Positions 56,895 to 64,000 of a stretch of DNA of 64,000 bases are shown piece by piece; within the stretch, counting starts at the first letter, position 1; each line of letters opens with the position of its first letter. The translations under genes were made by a program, and so were the position numbers. The stretch covers positions 1 to 64,000 of the forward strand of contig NZ_CBXX010000013.1 of the NCBI RefSeq assembly GCF_000577615.1, in the 5' to 3' direction. Below the pieces are notes generated by a model that was not told the DNA's origin, ran no database searches, and saw only the letters and a program-made list of their open reading frames with translations. The stretch comes from Herbaspirillum sp. RV1423 (GTDB taxonomy: Bacteria; Pseudomonadota; Gammaproteobacteria; Burkholderiales; Burkholderiaceae_D).

Positions 56895-58253
56895 ATGCAG
56901 CAAAATATCATCGATATCAAGGCCCTCGACATGGACGGGCGCGGCGTCGGTCATCTGGCGAACGAGGACGGCACCCAAGGCAAAGTGATTTTCGTCGAAG
57001 GCGCCTTGCCGGGCGAGCGGGTGAGCTTCCAGTCTTTCCGCAAGAAGCCCAAATGGGAAGCCGCCACCATGACGCAGTTGTATCGGGAGTCATCCTTGCG
57101 CGTCAAGCCGCAGTGCGAATATTTCGGGGTTTGCGGCGGCTGCGCCATGCAGCATCTGGAGTCTTCAGCGCAGGTAGCCATGAAGCAGCGCGTGCTCGAA
57201 GACAATCTCTGGCATCTCGGTAAGCTCAAAGCGGAAACCATGTTGCGCCCGATTTACGGGCCGACTTGGGGCTATCGCTATCGCGCACGGATTTCGGTTA
57301 AGAATGTCGTCAAGAAGGGCACGGTGCTGGTCGGTTTCCATGAAAAGAAATCACCTTTCGTCAGCGACATGAAAACCTGCGTAATCCTGCCGCCGAACGT
57401 ATCGGCGATGCTGGTACCGCTGCGCCAGTTGATCGGCTCGCTGTCGATCATCGACCGGTTGCCGCAGATCGAATTGGCAATCGGCGAGGGCGATGGCGGC
57501 GAGAAAACGACAGTGATGGTCTTGCGCGTGATGGCTCCGCCGAGCGCCGAGGATGAGGTCAAACTGAAAGCTTTCGCCGACCAACATAAGGTCGAATGGT
57601 GGCTGCAACCCAAAGGCCCGGACACGGCCTATCCTTACTATCCGCCGCAGTCGACCCTGCATTACACCTTGCCGGAGTTCGGTATCCGTATGCCGTTCAA
57701 ACCGACCGATTTCACTCAGGTCAATCATCAGATCAATCGTGTGTTGGTGGCAAGGGCGCTGCGTCTGCTCGATGTGCAGCCGCATGACCGCGTGGCCGAT
57801 CTATTTTGCGGGCTGGGCAATTTCACTTTGCCGATCGCGACGCTGGCAAAGGAAGTGGTCGGCATTGAGGGCAGCACGGCATTGACAGAGCGCGCTGCCG
57901 AGAACGCCAAGATCAATCAGGTGGCGGAGAAAACCGCTTTCCATTGCCGCAACCTGTTCGAGGCGACCGTCGAAGACTTTATTGCGCTCGGCAAATTTGA
58001 CCGCATGCTGATCGATCCGCCGCGCGAAGGCGCTTTGGAGGTCTGCAAGGCGATCGCCGGGCTTGGCGGAAGTCATGCCTATCTGAAGCCTAAACGCATC
58101 GTCTACGTGTCATGCAATCCGGCGACATTGGCGCGCGATGCCGGAGAGCTGGTAAGTGCCGGCGGTTATCGCCTGAAGCTGGCAGGAGTCGTTAATATGT
58201 TCCCCCATACGGCGCATGTGGAATCGATCGCGGTATTCGATTTGCCGGACTGA
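56895..58253 (+). CDS. rlmD: 23S rRNA (uracil-1939-C5)-methyltransferase RlmD
   Basis: Iron-sulfur RNA methyltransferase of 452 residues. It has an N-terminal TRAM domain, a [4Fe-4S] site CEYFGVCGGCAMQH, a SAM domain with DLFCGLGNFTLPIAT, and the nucleophile Cys in YVSCNPATLARD. ATG 56895 gives the family length. Terminated at 58267-58308. Confidence 0.95.
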   Translation: MQQNIIDIKALDMDGRGVGHLANEDGTQGKVIFVEGALPGERVSFQSFRKKPKWEAATMTQLYRESSLRVKPQCEYFGVCGGCAMQHLESSAQVAMKQRVLEDNLWHLGKLKAETMLRPIYGPTWGYRYRARISVKNVVKKGTVLVGFHEKKSPFVSDMKTCVILPPNVSAMLVPLRQLIGSLSIIDRLPQIELAIGEGDGGEKTTVMVLRVMAPPSAEDEVKLKAFADQHKVEWWLQPKGPDTAYPYYPPQSTLHYTLPEFGIRMPFKPTDFTQVNHQINRVLVARALRLLDVQPHDRVADLFCGLGNFTLPIATLAKEVVGIEGSTALTERAAENAKINQVAEKTAFHCRNLFEATVEDFIALGKFDRMLIDPPREGALEVCKAIAGLGGSHAYLKPKRIVYVSCNPATLARDAGELVSAGGYRLKLAGVVNMFPHTAHVESIAVFDLPD

Positions 58254-58266
58254 AACGCCTTGCTCA

Positions 58267-58308
58267 ATAAAAAGCCGACCCGGAGGTCGGCTTTTCGTTT
58301 TTTTTTTG
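58267..58308. terminator. Bidirectional terminator between rlmD and the Bax-inhibitor gene
   Basis: AAAAGCCGACC / GGTCGGCTTTT, loop CGGA, followed by CG and a run of ten T. It lies between convergent genes. Confidence 0.92.
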
Positions 58309-58319
58309 CAAGCAGGGTT

Positions 58320-59012
58320 TTAGTCGCGGTTGCCGCCAAAAATACCCAGTATCGACAGCAGATTGACGAACACGTTGTAGACATCCAGGTAGATCGCCAG
58401 CGTCGCCGAAATGTAATTGGTTTCGCCGCCGTTAATTACTTGTTGTACATCAAACAAGATGTAAGTTGAAAAAATGGCGATTGCGACGACGGAAATGGTC
58501 AGTTGCAGTGCCGGCAATTGCAGGAAAATATTGGCCAACGAGGCGACAATGATTACCAGCAACCCGGCAAACAGCCATTTGCTCATGCCCGAGAAGTCGC
58601 GTTTGGACACGGTAGCAACAGTTGCCATGACGCCGAAAATCAACGCGGTACCGCCAAATGCCGTCATGATCAGTTGGCCGCCGTTGGAAAAGCCGAGCGT
58701 GTATTCGATCAGGCGCGACAGCATCAGACCCATGAAGAACGTGAAGCCGAGCAGGACGGCGACGCCCAGGCCGGAATTCTTGGTCTTTTCGATAGCATAG
58801 AAGAAGCCGAACGCCACCGCCATGAACACGACGAAACCGATCATCGGGCTGCCGGCGAACATGCTGAAATGCATTTGTACGCCCAGCCATGCGCCCAGTA
58901 CGGTTGGAATCATGGACAATGCAAGCAGCCAGTATGTGTTGCGCAGCACGCGATTGCGGGCGACGGCGCTGGTGCTGACAGTTTCAAATGCGTCTTGCGG
59001 ATATTGGTTCAT
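58320..59012 (-). CDS. Bax inhibitor-1/YccA family inner-membrane protein
   Basis: Seven-helix membrane protein of 230 residues (TMBIM/BI-1 family, YccA/YbhL in E. coli). The family end IYLDVYNVFVNLLSILG and the Asp in STYILFDVQQVINGG are visible. E. coli YccA interacts with the FtsH protease; others are calcium-leak channels. ATG 59012 follows GGAGGAAC; an upstream in-frame start at 59084 is rejected. Divergent from ndk. Confidence 0.92.
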   Translation of the reverse strand: MNQYPQDAFETVSTSAVARNRVLRNTYWLLALSMIPTVLGAWLGVQMHFSMFAGSPMIGFVVFMAVAFGFFYAIEKTKNSGLGVAVLLGFTFFMGLMLSRLIEYTLGFSNGGQLIMTAFGGTALIFGVMATVATVSKRDFSGMSKWLFAGLLVIIVASLANIFLQLPALQLTISVVAIAIFSTYILFDVQQVINGGETNYISATLAIYLDVYNVFVNLLSILGIFGGNRD

Positions 59013-59239
59013 TGTTCCTCCAGTAGCGTTAAATGCGAACAGAGCATAGCACGACGCTCCTTGCATGAGACAGTGGCGTATCAATGAAGTTCTTCGGATC
59101 GTTGTCCGTCAAATTTGTCAGAGTGTCATGTTTTACAGCGAATATAGGCTGATAAACGGCCTTTTCGTGGTAGAATCAAAGGTTGATTGAATTGTTAATT
59201 AACAGCTTTAACCCTTTCTTTTTATTGGAGTTTTTACAC

Positions 59240-59665
59240 ATGGCAATTGAACGCACCCTGTCGATTATCAAACCGGACGCAGTTGCGAAAAACGTGATCG
59301 GTCAGATTTATACCCGTTTCGAAAACGCCGGCCTGAAAATCATCGCTGCGCGCATGATTCATTTGTCGCGTGCCGAAGCAGAAGGTTTCTACGCGGTCCA
59401 CCGCGAACGTCCATTCTTCAAGGATCTGGTCGACTTCATGGTCTCCGGTCCGGTGATCGTGCAAGCCCTCGAAGGCGAAAACGCGATCCTGAAGCACCGC
59501 GACCTGATGGGCGCCACCGATCCGAAGAAGGCAGAAAAGGGCACAATCCGCGCCGATTTCGCCGATTCCATCGACGCCAATGCCGTACACGGTTCCGACG
59601 CGGCAGAAACAGCGAAAGTTGAAATCGCTTACTTCTTCCCGGCGCTGAATATCTATTCGCGTTAA
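59240..59665 (+). CDS. ndk: Nucleoside diphosphate kinase
   Basis: Transfers gamma-phosphate among NTPs. The 141-residue protein starts [17 protein letters not shown] and has the phospho-His117 in [12 protein letters not shown], the same position as in E. coli. ATG 59240 follows TTGGAG. First gene of the ndk-rlmN-pilF-rodZ-ispG run. Confidence 0.97.
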   Translation: MAIERTLSIIKPDAVAKNVIGQIYTRFENAGLKIIAARMIHLSRAEAEGFYAVHRERPFFKDLVDFMVSGPVIVQALEGENAILKHRDLMGATDPKKAEKGTIRADFADSIDANAVHGSDAAETAKVEIAYFFPALNIYSR

Positions 59666-59731
59666 TTTGCAGCAAAGTTGCCTTGAAGTTTGGCAGTCCA
59701 TGCATCAAGGTTAACCATAGCGGTACATGTT

Positions 59732-60913
59732 ATGACAACAGCTCTCACCAATCTGCTGGATCTGGATCCCGCACAACTCGTCGCCTATTGCGGCGAGTTG
59801 GGTGAGAAGCCGTTTCGCGCAAAACAATTGCAGCGCTGGATTCACCAGTATGGCGTTGCCGACTTTGCCGAGATGACCGATCTCGCCAAATCGCTGCGCG
59901 AAAAACTGGCCACGCGCGCCCATGTGACGGCGCCGGCCATCATCAGCGATCACACTTCCACCGACGGCACCCGTAAATGGCTGGTGGATGTCGGCAACGG
60001 CAATGCCGTTGAAACCGTGTTCATTCCCGAAGAGACGCGCGGCACCTTGTGCATTTCCACCCAGGCCGGCTGCGCCGTCAATTGCCGTTTCTGCTCGACC
60101 GGCAAGCAAGGCTTCAACCGCAACCTGAGCGTCGGTGAGATCATCGGTCAGTTGTGGATGGCCGAGTTCGAGTTGCGCAAGACCAAGGGCGTGGAGCCGG
60201 GCCCCAAAGGCGAGCGCCAGATCACCAACGTGGTGATGATGGGCATGGGCGAGCCTTTGCTGAATTTCGAGCCTACCGTTACCGCTTTGAAACTGATGCT
60301 CGACGATAACGCGTATGGTCTGTCGCGCCGCCGCGTGACGCTGTCGACCAGCGGCGTGGTGCCGATGATCGACAGGCTGTCGCAAGAGTGTCCGGTGGCG
60401 CTGGCAGTGTCGCTGCACGCGTCCAACGATGCGCTGCGTGACGGTCTGATTCCCTTGAATAGGAAATATCCGCTGTACGAATTGATGGCGGCGTGCAAAC
60501 GCTACCTTGAATTCGCACCACGCGATTTTGTGACTTTCGAATATTGCATGCTGGACGGCGTCAACGATAGCGACGCGCATGCGCGCGAACTGGTGGCGCT
60601 GGTGCAGGGTGGCGGCGACGGCAAGGCCGCGGTGCCATGCAAATTCAATCTGATTCCGTTCAATCCTTTCCCCGAGTCTGGGTTGAAGCGTTCGCACAAT
60701 CCGCGCATCAAGGCGTTTGCCCAGATCCTGATGGATGCCGGCATCGTCACGACCATCCGCAAGACGCGCGGCGACGACATTGATGCCGCCTGCGGCCAAT
60801 TGGCGGGCGAAGTCAAAGATCGCACGCGTGTGCAGGAGCGCATGCAAAAGATGACCGAATACCAGCAAAAATTCGGCAAGGATTTCGGCCGCATCGTGGA
60901 GATCTCCGAGTGA
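59732..60913 (+). CDS. rlmN: Dual-specificity 23S rRNA / tRNA adenine-C2 methyltransferase RlmN
   Basis: Radical SAM enzyme that methylates A2503 of 23S rRNA and A37 of some tRNAs. The 393-residue protein has the cluster motif [29 protein letters not shown], and catalytic cysteines including the C-terminal one in [13 protein letters not shown] 59732 is set by the conserved N-terminus. Its stop overlaps the pilF start (GTGA). Confidence 0.96.
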   Translation: MTTALTNLLDLDPAQLVAYCGELGEKPFRAKQLQRWIHQYGVADFAEMTDLAKSLREKLATRAHVTAPAIISDHTSTDGTRKWLVDVGNGNAVETVFIPEETRGTLCISTQAGCAVNCRFCSTGKQGFNRNLSVGEIIGQLWMAEFELRKTKGVEPGPKGERQITNVVMMGMGEPLLNFEPTVTALKLMLDDNAYGLSRRRVTLSTSGVVPMIDRLSQECPVALAVSLHASNDALRDGLIPLNRKYPLYELMAACKRYLEFAPRDFVTFEYCMLDGVNDSDAHARELVALVQGGGDGKAAVPCKFNLIPFNPFPESGLKRSHNPRIKAFAQILMDAGIVTTIRKTRGDDIDAACGQLAGEVKDRTRVQERMQKMTEYQQKFGKDFGRIVEISE

Positions 60914-61719
60914 AGAAAAGCTGGCAGAACGGTGTAGTTGCCTTGATGCTGGCGCCTGCTTTGCTGCTGACCGGATGTGTTTCTGCTAAATCCGACAAGC
61001 CAGAGCTTGTCGGCGATGTTGTTCCCCGCACCGTGATTCCGGCTGATGCGCAAAAGCGTGCCGACATTCGTTTGCAACTGGCGATCGGTTACTACGAACA
61101 GCGCCAGTTTGCGGTGACGGTGGAGGAGGCCGGTCTTGCCTTGCAGGCTGTTCCCGATTTTGCCGAGGCGTACAGCATGCGCGCGTTGGCCTATATGGAG
61201 ATGGGGCAGGTGCAGGCGGCCGAAAGCAATTTCCTCCGGGCGCTGAATCTGGCGCCGGGCAATCCTGATTTTGCAAATAACTACGGTTGGTTTTTGTGCA
61301 ACGACAACCGTGCCGCCGAGGCGATTCCATATTTCGAGGCGGCTGTCGGCAATCGAGCCTACCAATCTCCGGGTAAGGCATTGGCCAATGCTGGTGCGTG
61401 TAGTTTGAAGCTGCGGGATGTGCAGGCTGCGGAACGTTATTTTTCACGTGCTTTTCAGTTTGACCCGGCCAGTCTGACGACTAATGTCAATTTGACCAGG
61501 CTTTATTTTGACCGTCGTGAATTCGAGCGGGCGCGCTTTCACATCGGTCTGGCGGTAAACAATGGCGTCTTGGATGTGGATACGCTATGGCTTGCCATCA
61601 AGATTGAACGTAAACTAGGCAATCAATCAGCCGAAAATGAACTGGCGGCGCAGTTGCGTCGTCGCTATCCGTCTTCGTCAGAATACGCGGCTTATCAACG
61701 TGGAGCATTTGATGAGTGA
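60910..61719 (+). CDS. pilF: Type IV pilus biogenesis lipoprotein PilF/PilW
   Basis: Outer-membrane lipoprotein needed for secretin assembly and pilus stability. The 269-residue protein has a lipoprotein signal with lipobox LLTGC (Cys23) and about six TPR units, including NLALGYYEQ-like repeats, [35 protein letters not shown] and [20 protein letters not shown]. The start is GTG in a GTGA overlap with rlmN. The stop overlaps the rodZ start. Confidence 0.92.
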   Translation: MKKSWQNGVVALMLAPALLLTGCVSAKSDKPELVGDVVPRTVIPADAQKRADIRLQLAIGYYEQRQFAVTVEEAGLALQAVPDFAEAYSMRALAYMEMGQVQAAESNFLRALNLAPGNPDFANNYGWFLCNDNRAAEAIPYFEAAVGNRAYQSPGKALANAGACSLKLRDVQAAERYFSRAFQFDPASLTTNVNLTRLYFDRREFERARFHIGLAVNNGVLDVDTLWLAIKIERKLGNQSAENELAAQLRRRYPSSSEYAAYQRGAFDE

Positions 61720-62770
61720 TCAGCAGGGAAATGAAGCGCCAGTCTCGGGCTTTGCATCGGGGACAGAAGAGGTAAGGCCGGCAGCATTACCCGGCGCGCT
61801 ATTGGCTGCACAACGTCAGGCCAGGGGGTGGTCTGTGGAGCATGCCGCCAGTCAGTTGAAATTTGCAACGCGGCAAGTGCTTGCCCTTGAGGCGGACAAT
61901 TATGCCGCGCTGCCTGGCCCGGTCATTGTCCGGGGGTTTGTACGTGCGTACGCCAAGCTGCTGGGCATGGATTCCAATGTCCTGGTGGCGGCGTTGCCGC
62001 AAGAAGCGCCTGTGCAGAATGCGCCTATCGCACCTCAACGCACGCTGTCGACGCCGTTTTCGGAGTCGCCCCTGCCATTGGGCAATCGCAGCAAAATGTC
62101 GTTTGGCCTGGCAGTCGGCATTATTCTTATAGTGGTATTGGTCGGTGCGGCAGCGGTCCTGTACCGTACCGATCTGCTTAACGATGTGCCTCAACTGGCC
62201 TGGCTGAAACATGCTGTCAAGCCGGCAGCGGCGTCGGAAGAGCCGCCGGCTCAGGCGCAAGCCGATATTCAGCAGGATTTGCCGCCTGAAGTGCAGGACG
62301 GTTCCGACAAGAGCAAGCTGGAGAAGGCCGAGTCAGCGATGGTGGATGCGGCCAGCTCGGCGATCACGAGCGTTTCCGATCATGTGGCGAACGCGGTTTC
62401 GCCGCCTTCCCAGCCGGAACCGGCGGTTTCCGCGAAGGCCGCGCCATCGACCGACCCGGCGCAACCCAAAGTCGCAGTGGCGCCGGTGAATCCTGCCTCT
62501 CCTGTGACAGGCAATCTGAGCATCAGCAACAGCAAGGATTTATTGCGCCTGACGTTCCGCGAGGACTCGTGGGTGGAAATTCGGCGCGGCGACAAGTCGA
62601 CCATGATTTCGCGCCTGCTCAAGGCCGGTACCACGGAAGCCTTCGATATCACCGAACCGGTTACGTTGGTGGTCGGCAATGCTGCCGGCGTTGATGCCAG
62701 CTTGCGCGGCGCCAGATTGGATCTGGAAACCAGCGCCAATAGCAATGTGGCTCGTTTGAGTCTGAAATGA
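61712..62770 (+). CDS. rodZ: Cell-shape protein RodZ (helix-turn-helix membrane protein)
   Basis: MreB-binding morphogenesis protein of 352 residues. N-terminal cytoplasmic HTH domain (LLAAQRQARGWSVEHAASQLKFATRQVLALE), a single membrane helix at about 128-150 (MSFGLAVGIILIVVLVGAAAV), a Pro/Ala linker, and the periplasmic DUF4115 domain (LRLTFREDSWVEIRRGDKSTM). The ATG overlaps the pilF stop; ispG follows 18 nt behind. Confidence 0.94.
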   Translation: MSDQQGNEAPVSGFASGTEEVRPAALPGALLAAQRQARGWSVEHAASQLKFATRQVLALEADNYAALPGPVIVRGFVRAYAKLLGMDSNVLVAALPQEAPVQNAPIAPQRTLSTPFSESPLPLGNRSKMSFGLAVGIILIVVLVGAAAVLYRTDLLNDVPQLAWLKHAVKPAAASEEPPAQAQADIQQDLPPEVQDGSDKSKLEKAESAMVDAASSAITSVSDHVANAVSPPSQPEPAVSAKAAPSTDPAQPKVAVAPVNPASPVTGNLSISNSKDLLRLTFREDSWVEIRRGDKSTMISRLLKAGTTEAFDITEPVTLVVGNAAGVDASLRGARLDLETSANSNVARLSLK

Positions 62771-62788
62771 ACCTGAAATAAAGCGCGT

Positions 62789-64000
62789 ATGTCTTCTTCG
62801 CCTTCTCCGATTGCATCTGGTCCATTGGGCCGTCGTCAAAGCCGCCGCGCCGTCATCCGATATGGCGATCGCGAAGTTGCGGTCGGCGGCGGCGCCCCGG
62901 TCATGGTGCAATCGATGACCAATACGGATACCGCCGACGCCATCGGCACTGCAATCCAGATCAAGGATCTGGCGCGGGCGGGGTCCGAAGTGGTGCGCAT
63001 CACCGTCAATACGCCGGAAGCTGCGGCGGCAGTGCTGGCCATCCGAGAGCAACTGGATCGCATGGGTGTGGATGTGCCGCTGGTGGGCGATTTCCATTAC
63101 AACGGCCATACGCTGCTCAACGATTATCCCGACTGCGCCAGGGCGTTGTCGAAATATCGCATCAACCCCGGCAATGTGGGCAAGGGCGCCAAGCGCGATA
63201 CTCAATTTGCACAGATGATCGAAGCGGCCTGCCGCTATGACAAGCCGGTGCGCATCGGTGTCAACTGGGGTAGTCTCGACCAGGCTTTGCTGGCGCGCAT
63301 CATGGATGAAAATGCTGTACGCAAGGAGCCGTGGCCGGCGCAAGCCGTGATGTACGAAGCGCTGGTGACGTCCGCTATCGAGAACGCGCAGCGCGCCGAA
63401 GAGCTGGGGCTGGACGGCAACAAGATCATCCTGTCCTGCAAGGTCTCCGGCGTGCAGGACCTGATCGCCGTTTATCGCGAATTGGCACGCCGCTGCGATT
63501 ATCCGTTGCATCTCGGTCTGACCGAAGCAGGCATGGGCAGCAAGGGTATCGTTGCGTCGACGGCGGCCCTGTCGGTGTTGCTGCAGGAAGGCATCGGCGA
63601 CACCATCCGCATTTCGCTGACGCCGGAACCGGGCGGCGACCGTACCCGCGAAGTCATCGTCGGCCAGGAGATCCTGCAGACCATGGGCTTGCGCAAATTC
63701 ACGCCGATGGTGATCGCCTGTCCGGGGTGCGGCCGTACGACCTCGACCGTGTTCCAGGATCTGGCGGACAAGATCCAGACCTATCTGCGCGAGCAGATGC
63801 CGGTATGGAAGGGCGTGTATCCCGGCGTCGAAAGCATGAACGTCGCCGTCATGGGTTGCATTGTCAACGGTCCGGGCGAATCCAAGCATGCGAACATCGG
63901 CATCAGCTTGCCGGGCACCGGCGAATCGCCCGCCGCGCCGGTGTTTATCGATGGCGAAAAGCGTATGACATTGCGCGGCGACCGCATCGCCGAAGAATTC
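62789..64000 (+). CDS. ispG: (E)-4-hydroxy-3-methylbut-2-enyl-diphosphate synthase IspG (3' end missing)
   Basis: Iron-sulfur enzyme of the MEP isoprenoid pathway; also named gcpE. The frame is open from ATG 62789 to the last base, 404 codons; about 20 more residues are expected. It has [41 protein letters not shown] and the cluster ligands in [10 protein letters not shown] and [11 protein letters not shown]. The rodZ-ispG order is widespread in proteobacteria. Confidence 0.95.
   Translation, partial: MSSSPSPIASGPLGRRQSRRAVIRYGDREVAVGGGAPVMVQSMTNTDTADAIGTAIQIKDLARAGSEVVRITVNTPEAAAAVLAIREQLDRMGVDVPLVGDFHYNGHTLLNDYPDCARALSKYRINPGNVGKGAKRDTQFAQMIEAACRYDKPVRIGVNWGSLDQALLARIMDENAVRKEPWPAQAVMYEALVTSAIENAQRAEELGLDGNKIILSCKVSGVQDLIAVYRELARRCDYPLHLGLTEAGMGSKGIVASTAALSVLLQEGIGDTIRISLTPEPGGDRTREVIVGQEILQTMGLRKFTPMVIACPGCGRTTSTVFQDLADKIQTYLREQMPVWKGVYPGVESMNVAVMGCIVNGPGESKHANIGISLPGTGESPAAPVFIDGEKRMTLRGDRIAEEF

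Overview
The window looks like a contiguous piece of a betaproteobacterial chromosome, most likely Oxalobacteraceae (Herbaspirillum/Collimonas/Herminiimonas-like). The reasons are a class I PHA synthase followed by phaB and phaR without phaA, flhDC-motAB-cheYAW as one block, a GntR/mdh/sdhCDAB-sdhE-gltA-odhAB-lpdA TCA cluster, a DUF2863 protein, and the surE-pcm-nlpD-rpoS and ndk-rlmN-pilF-rodZ-ispG orders. Genes are GC-rich and densely packed. I saw no prophage, transposase, integrase, CRISPR array, rRNA or tRNA. Genus is an inference; nothing was searched.

Layout. 1-6.1 kb: tail of a 3-oxoacid CoA-transferase B subunit, a MaoC-type hydratase, then a minus-strand run (NAD-dependent epimerase-like protein, YfcG-type GST, atypical crotonase, YbdL-like aminotransferase, and a PIN-domain protein overlapping a small winged-helix protein). 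6.1-13.5 kb: yaaA, a chemoreceptor, bamD divergent from rluD-pgeF, a LysR regulator divergent from a TauE-like exporter with a coupled tiny GNAT-like ORF. 13.6-17.3 kb: polyhydroxybutyrate genes phaC, phaB, phaR with a small divergent membrane protein. 17.4-20.4 kb: rimO, a coupled secreted protein, a cystathionine beta-lyase-type enzyme.

20.4-28.7 kb: motility block: a long AT-rich leader, flhD, flhC, a membrane-anchored methyltransferase, motA, motB, a CheZ-like coiled protein, cheY, cheA, cheW, ended by a strong terminator. CheA carries three tandem 18-residue repeats between its P2 and dimerisation domains.

28.7-48.3 kb: DUF2863 protein, then a TCA-cycle block arranged around a divergent control region at about 35.6-35.97 kb. 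Leftward: mdh, a CitE-like lyase, an MliC-like secreted protein, acnA. Rightward: a GntR/UTRA regulator, sdhCDAB, sdhE, gltA, odhA, odhB, lpdA. Its intergenic regions are rich in structured repeats: a palindromic operator-like cluster and a perfect 15-bp inverted repeat between mdh and gntR, a 77-bp MITE-like hairpin between sdhE and gltA, and a 117-bp hairpin plus terminator between odhB and lpdA.

48.4-64 kb: zapE, a charged secreted coiled-coil protein, a YdcH-type small protein, a DinG/YoaA helicase, surE-pcm-nlpD-rpoS (stationary phase), rlmD, a Bax-inhibitor-1 membrane protein, then ndk-rlmN-pilF-rodZ-ispG, the last running off the end.

The window is mostly well-known housekeeping. The items most worth a second look are the CheA repeats and the unexplained intergenic elements of the TCA block. 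I did not find a convincing wholly new multi-gene system.
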